From contig QCNW01000001.1 of assembly GCA_003210025.1 (NCBI GenBank), positions 1-64,000 of the forward strand: 64,000 nucleotides of DNA, given 5' to 3'. This document shows positions 17,970 to 26,757 of this stretch, in pieces; position 1 is the first letter of the stretch, and every line of letters begins with the position of its first letter. Both the position numbers and the translations under genes were made by a program. This DNA is from Pelagibacteraceae bacterium AG-426-M19 (lineage in GTDB: Bacteria; Pseudomonadota; Alphaproteobacteria; Pelagibacterales; Pelagibacteraceae). The notes under the pieces are model-generated. The model was given only the letters and a program-made list of their open reading frames with translations, ran no database searches and was not told where the DNA came from.

Positions 17970-19418
17970 ATGTCTGATTTTTGGAAAAATTACGATTCTA
18001 AATCAACTTTTGATGGATATATTAGTAAAGAGAAGAAGTTGAGAAGTCATGCTAAAATCATTGCAGGCATACTTGAAAAATATGGAAAAAAAAAATTACA
18101 AGAAATTGAAAAAAATTGTCAAAGTACAATAAGCGCTAGAGGAATAAATTTTAGAGTTTATGCTGCAAATAATAGAGCTGAAGAGAAAAAATGGCCTTTA
18201 GACATCATTCCTAGAATTATACCAAAAAGTCAATGGTTAAAGGTTGCAAAAGGACTTGCACAAAGAGTTAAGGCACTAAATTTATTTATCGATGACGTCT
18301 ACAATGCAAAAAAAATATTTAAAGACAAAGTAATACCTAAAGAATTAATTTTTAATTCTCCTTTATATTTAAAAGAATGTGAAGGTTTCTCCCCAAAACA
18401 CAAAGCATGGTCAAATATATCTGGGATTGATCTTATTAAAAATATTGATGGGGATTTTTTAGTTCTTGAAGATAACTTAAGAGTTCCGTCTGGAGTTTCA
18501 TATATGCTGGAAAATAGAATGGTTATGAGAGATATTTTTCCAGAACTATTTACAAGATATAAGGTTTCCTCAGTTCATCAATATGCAAATAAATTATATA
18601 ATTGTATGACAGAGTGTATTCCAAAGAAAACTAATAACCCACACATGGTTTTATTAACACCTGGTATTTATAATTCAGCTTATTTTGAACACTCCTTTCT
18701 TGCTGAACAAATGGGAATAGCCTTGGTGGAAGGCAAAGATTTATTTGTTGAAAACGATCATGTTTACATGAAAACTGTTAAAGGCCCTTTGAAGGTAGAT
18801 TGTATTTATAGACGAATAGATGATAATTTTATGGATCCAAAAGTTTTTTTTAAAGGATCCTTATTAGGTGTGCCTGGTGTTTTCAAATGTTGGAGAAAAG
18901 GAAATGTTGGAATTATTAATGCTTTAGGAACAGGAGTTGCAGATGATAAAGCAGTTTATTCTTATGTTAATAAAATGATCATTTACTATTTAGGAGAACA
19001 ACCAATTATTGATCAAGTTGAAACTCTTCTTTGTGGAGATAAAAAAAATAGAGAACACGTTATAGATAATATCTCCAAATATGTCGTTAAACCTTCAAAT
19101 GCATCTGGTGGCTACGGAATTATGATTGGTCCTAAAGCCTCTAAAACAGAAAAAGATGAAATGATAAAAAATATAAAAAAAAATCCCAGAAATTATATTG
19201 CACAACCATTAGAGATTCTTTCTACTGTCCCTACAATAACACCTGATAACATTGAACCAAGACATCTAGATTTAAGACCTTTTATTTTAACAGGTAAATC
19301 AACTTATGTAACAACCGGTGGATTAACTAGAGTTGCTTTAAAAAAAGGTAGTACTATAGTTAACAGTTCACAAGGTGGCGGATCTAAAGATACGCTAATT
19401 GTGGATAGTAAAAATTAA
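17970..19418 (+). CDS. Circularly permuted ATP-grasp protein (DUF404/DUF407 type)
   Basis: 482 residues, close to the family length. Diagnostic motifs are SARGINFRVYA, KECEGFSPKHKAW, VLEDNLRVPSGVSYMLENRM (D-N-x-R-x-P-S-G), LTPGIYNSAYFEHSFLAEQMGI and VVKPSNASGGYGIMIGP in the ATP-binding part. The family is predicted to make peptide-like bonds, and commonly occurs with an alpha-E protein, a transglutaminase-like protein and Anbu. Here only Anbu is adjacent; the other two partners are absent from this window. Confidence 0.88.
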   Translation: MSDFWKNYDSKSTFDGYISKEKKLRSHAKIIAGILEKYGKKKLQEIEKNCQSTISARGINFRVYAANNRAEEKKWPLDIIPRIIPKSQWLKVAKGLAQRVKALNLFIDDVYNAKKIFKDKVIPKELIFNSPLYLKECEGFSPKHKAWSNISGIDLIKNIDGDFLVLEDNLRVPSGVSYMLENRMVMRDIFPELFTRYKVSSVHQYANKLYNCMTECIPKKTNNPHMVLLTPGIYNSAYFEHSFLAEQMGIALVEGKDLFVENDHVYMKTVKGPLKVDCIYRRIDDNFMDPKVFFKGSLLGVPGVFKCWRKGNVGIINALGTGVADDKAVYSYVNKMIIYYLGEQPIIDQVETLLCGDKKNREHVIDNISKYVVKPSNASGGYGIMIGPKASKTEKDEMIKNIKKNPRNYIAQPLEILSTVPTITPDNIEPRHLDLRPFILTGKSTYVTTGGLTRVALKKGSTIVNSSQGGGSKDTLIVDSKN

Positions 19419-20200
19419 ATTAGACTTGGTATTATTTTTCTTAAATCCATGGAAAGCTTAGGATTAATTTTTGAATATATCACTCCCTTCCCTGATTTTT
19501 TTAATGCTAGTATTTTTCCATCTGGTGAAATAATTGTTGTATGACCAAATGTTTCTCTTTTAGGGGTATTTTTGCCAGTTTGAGCTGGAGCAAAAATATA
19601 ACAAAAATTTTCAATCGCTCTTGCTCTTAAAAGTGTTAACCAATGTTTTTGTCCAGTAAACTTTGTGAAAGCAGATGGAACAGCTATAAAACTTAAATTT
19701 TTTTTTGATAAATTCCTATAAAGTTCAGGAAATCTCAGATCAAAGCAGATTGTAAAACCTATTTTACCCCAAGGTAAATTAGCAGATACTAATTTATTTC
19801 CTGCTTTAAAAGTTTTACTTTCTTTATGTTGCTCTTTATTTGGAATTTTAACATCAAACATATTAATTTTATCATAATATTTGACAATTTTTCCATTCGG
19901 TCCAACCAGTATCGATCTATTTCTGAGTTTATTTTTAACCTTAACGCAAATTGATCCAAGTAAAATCCATTTCTTATATTTTTTTGCAACTTCTTTAATT
20001 TTCTTCAAAATTGGATCTTTGTTCATTTCAAATGAAAATTTAAATAATGTTTCTCTACTGCTAGACATCAAAGAGGAGGTTTCGGGTGTAATGATTAAAT
20101 CTGATTTATTTTTTATAGCTTGATTTACATATTTAAGAATATCTTTAAAATTATTTTTATAATTTTCTCCACTAGATAATTGTATGCATGCTATTTTCAT
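19415..20200 (-). CDS. Carbon-nitrogen hydrolase (nitrilase superfamily, Nit-like amidase)
   Basis: 261 residues with the Glu-Lys-Cys triad: TPETSS (Glu40), YYDKINMFD (Lys) and FTICFDLRFPELYRNL (Cys). The order and the GHTTIISPDGKIL ending fit the Nit1/deaminated-glutathione amidase branch. Specificity is inferred, not certain. It overlaps the upstream ABC permease by 4 bp (ATGA), so it is probably cotranscribed with the transporter and could act on an imported amide or amino-acid derivative. Confidence 0.82.
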   Translation of the reverse strand: MKIACIQLSSGENYKNNFKDILKYVNQAIKNKSDLIITPETSSLMSSSRETLFKFSFEMNKDPILKKIKEVAKKYKKWILLGSICVKVKNKLRNRSILVGPNGKIVKYYDKINMFDVKIPNKEQHKESKTFKAGNKLVSANLPWGKIGFTICFDLRFPELYRNLSKKNLSFIAVPSAFTKFTGQKHWLTLLRARAIENFCYIFAPAQTGKNTPKRETFGHTTIISPDGKILALKKSGKGVIYSKINPKLSMDLRKIIPSLI

Positions 20201-20874
20201 GTTTGAAAGCCATATTTTTTTTCTAAATATTTAATTACATTATGAATTATAAAAGTCATAAACAAGTAAATACCTCCTGCAACAATAAAAACCTCTACCG
20301 GCTTAAATGTCGTTGATATTATATATTTTGCAACACCTGTTAAATCCATTAGTGTGACTGTGCTTGCTAGAGATGTTCCTTTAAGCATCAAAATAATTTC
20401 ATTCCCGTAGGCTGGTAAAGACTGTTTAATTGCAATAGGAATTTGTATTTTTGTAAAAATTATTTTTGAAGGTATGCCCAAACTTTTTCCAGCCTCTAAA
20501 TATCCCGTTTTTATAGTTTGAAAAGCTGATCTCAATATTTCTGAAGTATAAGCCCCTGTATTTAATGAAAATGCTATTATCGCACACCAGTATGGTTCTT
20601 TTAAAACTACCCATAAAAAGGTTGTTCTTAAATATTCAATTTGACCTAATCCAAAATATATTATGAAGATTTGAACCAATAAAGGTGTTCCTCTAAAAAT
20701 ATATGAATACCCGTAAGCAAATTTATTAATCAACTTATTATTATTCATTCTCAAGATTGCAAAACCTAATCCAATAAAAAGACCAAGAATTAGAGATACA
20801 GATAATAGTTTAAGAGTAATCAAAGTTGCGTTTAACAACTTAGGAAAACTATTTATCATTAATTCAATATCCAT
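20197..20874 (-). CDS. Polar amino-acid ABC transporter permease (HisM/ArtM type)
   Basis: 225 residues with about five membrane segments. GTPLLVQIFIIYFGLGQ and the EAGKSLGIPSKIIFTKIQIPIAIKQSLPAYGNE (EAA loop that contacts the ATPase) identify the His/Glu/Gln/Arg/opine permease family. It overlaps the other permease by one base. Together they form the membrane part of a family-3 binding-protein transporter. Confidence 0.92.
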   Translation of the reverse strand: MDIELMINSFPKLLNATLITLKLLSVSLILGLFIGLGFAILRMNNNKLINKFAYGYSYIFRGTPLLVQIFIIYFGLGQIEYLRTTFLWVVLKEPYWCAIIAFSLNTGAYTSEILRSAFQTIKTGYLEAGKSLGIPSKIIFTKIQIPIAIKQSLPAYGNEIILMLKGTSLASTVTLMDLTGVAKYIISTTFKPVEVFIVAGGIYLFMTFIIHNVIKYLEKKYGFQT

Positions 20875-21566
20875 TAATAACCTTTGCTATATTTTGTTTC
20901 TAATCTGTTTAACAATTGCATACTTAAAAATGTTAGCATTAAGTATAAAACTGCTGCAAACGAGTAAAAAAATAATGGATCTCTAGTTGAACCAGCTGCA
21001 ATATATGATTGTCTCATTATTTCAACTAAACCCGTTACAGATATAAGAGAAGTATCTTTTAATGTAATTTGCCAAACATTGCTTAAGTTTGGAATTGCTA
21101 ATCTTAGCATTTGGGGCAAAATAATTTTAAAGAAGTTAATATATTTATTAAAACCTAAAACTTTTGCAGCCTCGAACTGACCTTTATCGATTGATTGTAG
21201 GGCTCCTCTAAATACTTCGGTTGAGTATGCTCCTGATATTATCCCTATTGAAAATGAACCAGTTAAAAAAGCATTAATTTCGATGTAATCATTATAACCA
21301 AATATTGAAGCAACAAACATAATTGCTCCACTTCCACCAAAGAAAAATAAATAAATTACTAGAAGCTCTGGTACACCTCTAATAACAGTAGTGTATGCAT
21401 TACCAATAGAATTAAGAAATTTATTATTAGATAATTTTAATGGAGTAAATAAAGCAGCAAATATAAAGCCAATTATCATTGCGGTTATTGAAACCGCAAT
21501 TGTTATTAAGGTTGCAAAGAATAACTCGTCTCCCCAACCTTTATCACCAAAATATAGAAGTTCCAT
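20874..21566 (-). CDS. Polar amino-acid ABC transporter permease (HisQ/ArtQ type)
   Basis: 230 residues. VIRGVPELLVIYLFFFGGSGA and the EAA-type FEAAKVLGFNKYINFFKIILPQMLRLAIPNL loop mark it as the partner permease. The long first periplasmic loop and FYSFAAVLYLMLTFLSMQLLNRLE end are typical. It follows the binding-protein gene across a short hairpin. Confidence 0.92.
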   Translation of the reverse strand: MELLYFGDKGWGDELFFATLITIAVSITAMIIGFIFAALFTPLKLSNNKFLNSIGNAYTTVIRGVPELLVIYLFFFGGSGAIMFVASIFGYNDYIEINAFLTGSFSIGIISGAYSTEVFRGALQSIDKGQFEAAKVLGFNKYINFFKIILPQMLRLAIPNLSNVWQITLKDTSLISVTGLVEIMRQSYIAAGSTRDPLFFYSFAAVLYLMLTFLSMQLLNRLETKYSKGY

Positions 21567-21572
21567 AATATA

Positions 21573-21592
21573 GGTGGCTAATTATAGCCACC
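21573..21592 (-). terminator. Intercistronic hairpin between amino-acid binding protein and permease
   Basis: GGTGGCTA and TAGCCACC form a perfect 8-bp GC-containing stem with a 4-nt loop (ATTA in plus-strand notation), between the binding-protein stop and the first permease ATG. There is no long T run on the minus strand, so it is more likely an mRNA 3'-end stabiliser or weak attenuator than a full terminator. Confidence 0.6.
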
Positions 21593-21605
21593 CATAAATA
21601 ATTTA

Positions 21606-22433
21606 TTACATAGAAGCGTCAAAACCAAAATGTTTTATAGCAAGCTTACTAATAATGCCATCATCTCTAGCTTTATCAATTGCTGCATTAAAATCATTTA
21701 AAAGTTTAGAGTCACCTTTTCTAATACCTACACCAACGCCGTTACCAAAATCTCCACCTGCAAAAGTTGGTCCAGTTAATACGACTTCTTTACCAGATTT
21801 TTCTGCATAATCAGTAAAAGCAACAGCTGCAGCTAGTGCTGCATCTATTCTACCAGCAGATAAGTCTAGGTTTACTTCGTCTTGAGTTTTGTAAGTTCTA
21901 ATTTTTACATTACCCATTAATCCAGATTCTAAGAAGTTCTGGTGAATTGTTGCTGTTTGTACACCAATAGTTTTACCTTTAAAGGCTTTAGTCAAAACAT
22001 CTAGAGTAGCCTGCTCATCAGCACTTACATCAGATAAATTTATAGCTGACATTGTTTTAAGGCCTTCATTTTTTGATCCTTTCATAACAGCTAGTGACGC
22101 AACTTCATCAGCATAACCTTGAGAAAAGTTTATTGTTTTCATTCTCTCGCCAGTTATCGACATTCCAGCCATGATGGCATCAAATTTTCTTGAAACTAAA
22201 GCTGGTATCATTCCATCCCAGTCTTGCTCTACAATTGTGCAATCATGATTCATAATTTTGCATAATTCATTTGCTAATTCGACTTCAAAGCCAATCAAAT
22301 TTCCCGCTGAATCTTTAGAATTCCAAGGTGGATATGCACCTTCAGTTCCAATTTTAATTTGATCTGCAATTGAAGAAATTGTTAGAAATGATGATATTAA
22401 AATACCAAATCCTAATACTTTTAATTTTTTCAT
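21606..22433 (-). CDS. Amino-acid ABC transporter substrate-binding protein (family 3)
   Basis: 275 residues, signal peptide ending SSIADQ, then IKIGTEGAYPPWNSKDSAGNLIGFEVELANELC, the Lys/Arg/Orn/opine-type family 3 signature. EQDWDGMIPALVSRKFDAIMAGMSIT contains the conserved amino-acid-binding strand. The ribosome site GGAGG precedes the ATG by 7 bp. It resembles receptors for cationic amino acids or opines; the ligand is inference. No ATP-binding subunit gene is nearby. Confidence 0.92.
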   Translation of the reverse strand: MKKLKVLGFGILISSFLTISSIADQIKIGTEGAYPPWNSKDSAGNLIGFEVELANELCKIMNHDCTIVEQDWDGMIPALVSRKFDAIMAGMSITGERMKTINFSQGYADEVASLAVMKGSKNEGLKTMSAINLSDVSADEQATLDVLTKAFKGKTIGVQTATIHQNFLESGLMGNVKIRTYKTQDEVNLDLSAGRIDAALAAAVAFTDYAEKSGKEVVLTGPTFAGGDFGNGVGVGIRKGDSKLLNDFNAAIDKARDDGIISKLAIKHFGFDASM

Positions 22434-22492
22434 TTTTTTCCTCCAAAATTTTTTAAGATTATTTCATAAAATTATTGTTTTAAAAAGAAAAA

Positions 22493-23533
22493 TTAATGAT
22501 TTATTGACGAGGAAAAATTCCAAGAACAATCAAAACTTGGTATATAAACTCTTGAAAGTTTTGTATTTCCAAAATTTTTGTTAAAAACATTTAACCAATT
22601 TTCAACTTGTTTTGGTTTTTTGTCTTGGCTTCCTACTTGAGCAGTAATTACACCTTTAGGTTTTAAAATTCTTTCTAAAGATGACATATTTTTTGCAGCC
22701 AAATCTATACAAAATTGATCATCATTTAGATCAACAAATATTTGATCATAAGTATTGTCTTTGACAGATTTAATACTTTCAAAAGCATCCCCCCAAACGC
22801 ATTTAACTGAATTCTTTTCTGTAGCCTTCTCACCAATTTTACCCAGGTGTTTATCACACACATCCACAACTTCAGGATCTAATTCATACCAATCTATAAA
22901 GCCAAAGTTTTGTGAAATGCATTCTCTTGCGACACCGCCGTCACCTCCGCCAATAATTGCAGCTTTTTCTTTGTTTGAATTTAAATTAAGACCTGAATTT
23001 ACAAAGGTTGAGCTATATAAATGTTCATCACTTTCAGCTACTTGTATTTCATTATCAATAAATAAAGCTTTTCCAAATTGTTCTAAATCAAGTATTTCAA
23101 TATATTGACCAACTTTAGATTTAAAATTTTCTAAAACTCTATTAACCACATATGATTTTTTTAAACCTGGAGAACTATAATTGTCATGATAAAGATCAAT
23201 AGTATCTCTATTAAATTCTTTAATGATGATATTTGTGTGTTCCATCTCATCTTTTATTATATCTAGAGAAACTTTTGGTGATACTTTTCCACATGTAAAA
23301 AAATCAAAGCTTACAATTTCTTTTTCTGGGAAAGTATGAAAACTAATGTGACTTTCAGCAAGCAAAGCGACCAATGTAAATCCTTGTGGCTCGAATTTAT
23401 ATTTAGATATTTTTAGAACTGTTACTTTTGCTGCTTTAGCAATTTTATAAACTAACTTTTCATAAAATTCGGGAGTATATTCCTTTTTAGTTCCGACTAT
23501 ATCCAGTGTTATATGTTCCCCAACTTTTTCCAT
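22493..23533 (-). CDS. Fused S-adenosylmethionine decarboxylase-spermidine synthase (SpeD-SpeE)
   Basis: 346 residues in two domains. Residues 1-120 are class 1B AdoMet decarboxylase: LAESHISFHTFPE with the processing site before Ser61 (becomes the pyruvoyl group), His66, and Cys81 in FFTCG. Residues 125-346 are aminopropyltransferase: IIGGGDGGVARECI binds decarboxylated AdoMet. The normal Y-H-E and D-S-S-D-P-like active-site motifs are changed to DEHLYSS and VDLNDDQF. It would make a polyamine and methylthioadenosine in the cytoplasm. Aminopropyl acceptor may not be putrescine. MTA salvage genes follow on the other side of the neighbouring gene. Confidence 0.85.
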   Translation of the reverse strand: MEKVGEHITLDIVGTKKEYTPEFYEKLVYKIAKAAKVTVLKISKYKFEPQGFTLVALLAESHISFHTFPEKEIVSFDFFTCGKVSPKVSLDIIKDEMEHTNIIIKEFNRDTIDLYHDNYSSPGLKKSYVVNRVLENFKSKVGQYIEILDLEQFGKALFIDNEIQVAESDEHLYSSTFVNSGLNLNSNKEKAAIIGGGDGGVARECISQNFGFIDWYELDPEVVDVCDKHLGKIGEKATEKNSVKCVWGDAFESIKSVKDNTYDQIFVDLNDDQFCIDLAAKNMSSLERILKPKGVITAQVGSQDKKPKQVENWLNVFNKNFGNTKLSRVYIPSFDCSWNFSSSINH

Positions 23534-23622
23534 AAGAATCTAATATATATTTTTTTTAACTAACGAAATTTTTTACTTCTTTCAAACAAAAAACTATTAT
23601 AATAATTTATTGAGGTTAAACA

Positions 23623-25656
23623 TTGAAAAACAATTGGTCAGATAACGAAGCTAAAAAATATATTAAAAAGTATAAGAAATTAGGTCATTCTGAAGATATG
23701 GCTTTAAGAGTTTATACAACCAGGCTTCTAGGAAGAAATCCAGAATTGGTGTTGCATGGTGGTGGCAATACTTCAGTTAAGACCAAAATCAAAGATATAG
23801 ATGGTAAATATTATGATGTTCTTTGCGTAAAAGGCAGCGGATGGGATATGGCTGAAATTGAACCAGCGGGTTTGCCAGCTGTTAAATTAAATCCATTGCT
23901 TGCTATGAAAAAAAAGAAAAAGCTCTCTGATGATAACATGGTTGCTTTTCAAAAAAAAAATTTGATAGATACAAAATCACCCAATCCATCAGTTGAAACT
24001 TTTTTACATGCATTTTTACCATTTAAATTTGTTGATCACACTCATTCAGACGCAATTATGAAAATCACTAATAGACCAAATGGAGAAATGTTATCAAAAA
24101 AAATATTTGGTAAAAAAACTGCAATAGTACCCTACGTAATGCCAGGATTTAAGTTAGCGCAAAAAATAAATGAAGTTTATTCTAAAAACCCAAATATAAA
24201 CTGTTTAATTTTATTAAACCACGGTATTTTTACATTTGCTGATAATGCAAAAGATGCTTACAGTTTAATGATTAAGTATGTATCAGATGCTGAAAAAAAT
24301 TTAACCAAACTGAAAAAGAAAAAACTAAAACAGATAAAGAAAACTAAATTTAATTTCTCAACTTCAGATATAGCTCCTATATTGAGAGGTCTTTTATCTG
24401 AAAAAAATGATAACAAATTTATCTTGAATTTTAAAAAAAATAGTAAGTTAGATTATTTTATTAATGGTAAAGATATAAACAGGTATTCAAATGAAGGAAC
24501 AGCTACACCTGATCATGTTATAAGAGTTAAACCATTTCCTTTAATAATATCACCAAAAGCAAACTGTACTTTAGATGATTTTAAAAATTTGGCTGAAAAA
24601 AAATTTAAAGAATACCGCCAAAAATATAAAAAATATTTTGAAACTAATAAGAAAAAAACTAAAGAAAAAAAAGTAATGCTTGATACATCTCCTAGAGTAA
24701 TTCTTGTTCAGAATTTTGGTTTATTTACAGTAGGAGATAACTTAAAAGCTGCAAAAATTGCAGGAGATTTAACTCAAACTAATGCCAATGTAATTTCGAG
24801 TGTTGAAGAAACATCCAGATATAAATTTTTATCAAAAAAAGACTTATTTGATGTCGAGTATTGGTCCTTAGAACAAGCAAAATTAAACAAATCAAAAAAA
24901 GAATTGCAAGGAAACGTTGTTGTTATTACTGGTAGCACTGGTGAAATTGGTAAAGCAACTTATAAATTATTTAAAAAATATGGAGCTGAAGTTGTTTTGC
25001 TTGATATTAATAAAAGTAAAATAAATGATTTAAAGAATAAAATAAGTGATCTTTGTATTCACTGTGATGTGACCAACAAACAAAGTGTAAAAAAAGCATT
25101 TAATAAAATTTTGGAGATATACGGAGGTTTAGATATTTTAATATCAAATGCTGGCACTGCTATGGGTGGATCAATTGCAGAAGTTAATGATGAAATACTT
25201 CGAAAAAGTTTTGAAGATAATTTTTTCTCTCATCAAAATTGTGCTTCAGAGGCTGTAAAAATTATGAAAAAACAAAATATAAATGGATGTTTGTTATTTA
25301 ATATATCTAAGCAATCAGTTAATCCTGGTAAAAATTTTGGACCATATGGATTGCCTAAGTCAGCACTTTTAAATTTGTGTAAACAATATGCAATTGATTA
25401 TGGACACCTTGGCATAAGATCAAATGGTGTAAACGCTGATAGAATTAGAAGTGGTTTATTAAATGACAAAATGATTAAGCAAAGAGCAAAGGCAAGAGAA
25501 GTAACTACTGATCAATATATGAGTGGCAACCTACTGTTAAGTGAGGTCAAAGCAGATGATGTGGCCAAAGCTTTTTATCATCTTGCAATATCAAAAAAAT
25601 CAACCGGAGCAGTATTAACCGTTGACGGTGGAAATATTGCAGCTTCTTTGAGATAA
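23623..25656 (+). CDS. Bifunctional class II aldolase / short-chain dehydrogenase fusion (candidate methylthioribulose-1-phosphate aldolase-reductase)
   Basis: 677 residues, TTG start with a GAGG site 7 bases upstream. The N-terminal class II aldolase domain has LHGGGNTSVK (residues 44-53), Glu125, and zinc ligands His139/His141 (VDHTHSD) and His200 (LLNHGIF). The C-terminal SDR domain from about residue 425 has VITGSTGEIGK, SNAG, and Ser...Tyr-x3-Lys (YGLPK). The fold pair is known for rhamnulose-1-phosphate aldolase/lactaldehyde dehydrogenase. Because speDE, mtnA, mtnP and apt flank it, cleavage of methylthioribulose-1-phosphate to DHAP and methylthioacetaldehyde, with reduction of the aldehyde, is the best inference. 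Rhamnose-type activity remains possible. Confidence 0.8.
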   Translation: MKNNWSDNEAKKYIKKYKKLGHSEDMALRVYTTRLLGRNPELVLHGGGNTSVKTKIKDIDGKYYDVLCVKGSGWDMAEIEPAGLPAVKLNPLLAMKKKKKLSDDNMVAFQKKNLIDTKSPNPSVETFLHAFLPFKFVDHTHSDAIMKITNRPNGEMLSKKIFGKKTAIVPYVMPGFKLAQKINEVYSKNPNINCLILLNHGIFTFADNAKDAYSLMIKYVSDAEKNLTKLKKKKLKQIKKTKFNFSTSDIAPILRGLLSEKNDNKFILNFKKNSKLDYFINGKDINRYSNEGTATPDHVIRVKPFPLIISPKANCTLDDFKNLAEKKFKEYRQKYKKYFETNKKKTKEKKVMLDTSPRVILVQNFGLFTVGDNLKAAKIAGDLTQTNANVISSVEETSRYKFLSKKDLFDVEYWSLEQAKLNKSKKELQGNVVVITGSTGEIGKATYKLFKKYGAEVVLLDINKSKINDLKNKISDLCIHCDVTNKQSVKKAFNKILEIYGGLDILISNAGTAMGGSIAEVNDEILRKSFEDNFFSHQNCASEAVKIMKKQNINGCLLFNISKQSVNPGKNFGPYGLPKSALLNLCKQYAIDYGHLGIRSNGVNADRIRSGLLNDKMIKQRAKAREVTTDQYMSGNLLLSEVKADDVAKAFYHLAISKKSTGAVLTVDGGNIAASLR

Positions 25657-26733
25657 CTAATGAAATAGTTTTTTTAATCCTTCAGAAGAAGCATCGCAAA
25701 CTCCCTTTTCTGTTATTAATGCAGTAACATATTTAGCAGGTGTTACGTCAAAGGCTAAATTTAATGATTTGCTTTTTTCAGGATATATTAAAACTTTATC
25801 AACTTTATTATCTTTGTTAATTCCATCCACATGAGAAAGTTCTTTTGGGTCTCTTTCTTCTATTGGAATATCTTTAGAGTTTTTTAAATTCCAATCTATA
25901 GTTGAACTTGGTAAAGCAACATAAAAAGGTACTTTATTATCATAAGCTGCAAGAGCTTTTAAATATGTTCCAATTTTATTACACACATCTCCATTAGATA
26001 ATGTCCTATCTGTTCCAACAATACACATATCAACCTGTCCTCTTTGCATTAATATTCCACCTGTATTATCTGCTATAATTGTATTTGGAATTTCTTCTTC
26101 ATTAAGTTCATATGATGTGAGGTTTGCTCCTTGATTTCTTGGTCTAGTTTCATCTACCCAAATATGTATTGGTATTCCTTTTTTATGAGCATGGTAAATA
26201 GGAGAAGTTGCAGTTCCCCAATCAATTGTTGCAAGCCATCCTGCGTTACAATGCGTTAATATATTTACAGTATTTTTCTTTTTATTATAAATTTCTTCAA
26301 TAATTTTTAATCCATTGATGCCAATATTTTTACAAAAACTTATATCTTCATCACATATTAATTTAGCCTCACTTATTGATGATTTAAGAAGTTTATTACC
26401 TTCTAATCCAGATAATTTTTTAGCCATTCTATCAACAGCCCATTTTAAATTTATAGCAGTTGGTCTCGATCTAATTAAGTCTTTAGAAGCATTAACTAAA
26501 AATTGGTTATTATTATTTTCTAAAATAGCCAACACTATACCGAATGCAGCTGTAGCACCAATCAAAGGTGCTCCTCTAACTTCCATTGTTTTGATAGCAT
26601 TTATAGCATCTTTAACTGAACTTAATTCTTTTATTATAAATTTGTGTGGAAGCTTTGTTTGATCTATTATTTTTACAACTTGTTTTTCTTCATCAAACCA
26701 AATTGTTTTATATTCAACACCATTAATTTTCAT
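25657..26733 (-). CDS. mtnA: S-methyl-5-thioribose-1-phosphate isomerase
   Basis: 358 residues, standard length. MEVRGAPLIGATAAFG, ILTHCNAGWLATIDWGTA (catalytic Cys), WVDETRPRNQGANLTSYEL and IVGTDRTLSNGDVCNKIGTY (catalytic Asp) are diagnostic of MtnA. It converts methylthioribose-1-phosphate to methylthioribulose-1-phosphate. It abuts, on the opposite strand, the aldolase/dehydrogenase fusion, and is followed upstream by mtnP. Confidence 0.95.
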   Translation of the reverse strand: MKINGVEYKTIWFDEEKQVVKIIDQTKLPHKFIIKELSSVKDAINAIKTMEVRGAPLIGATAAFGIVLAILENNNNQFLVNASKDLIRSRPTAINLKWAVDRMAKKLSGLEGNKLLKSSISEAKLICDEDISFCKNIGINGLKIIEEIYNKKKNTVNILTHCNAGWLATIDWGTATSPIYHAHKKGIPIHIWVDETRPRNQGANLTSYELNEEEIPNTIIADNTGGILMQRGQVDMCIVGTDRTLSNGDVCNKIGTYLKALAAYDNKVPFYVALPSSTIDWNLKNSKDIPIEERDPKELSHVDGINKDNKVDKVLIYPEKSKSLNLAFDVTPAKYVTALITEKGVCDASSEGLKKLFH

Positions 26734-26757
26734 TATTTTAAATTATAATTTTTTTCA

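Noticed and set aside
22755-23108. 117-aa plus-strand ORF inside the SpeDE fusion
   Set aside because: Antisense shadow of the strongly supported fusion gene; composition rich in Ser/Pro/Ile with no recognisable motif.
26315-26662. 115-aa plus-strand ORF within mtnA
   Set aside because: Antisense to a textbook MtnA; no independent start signals.
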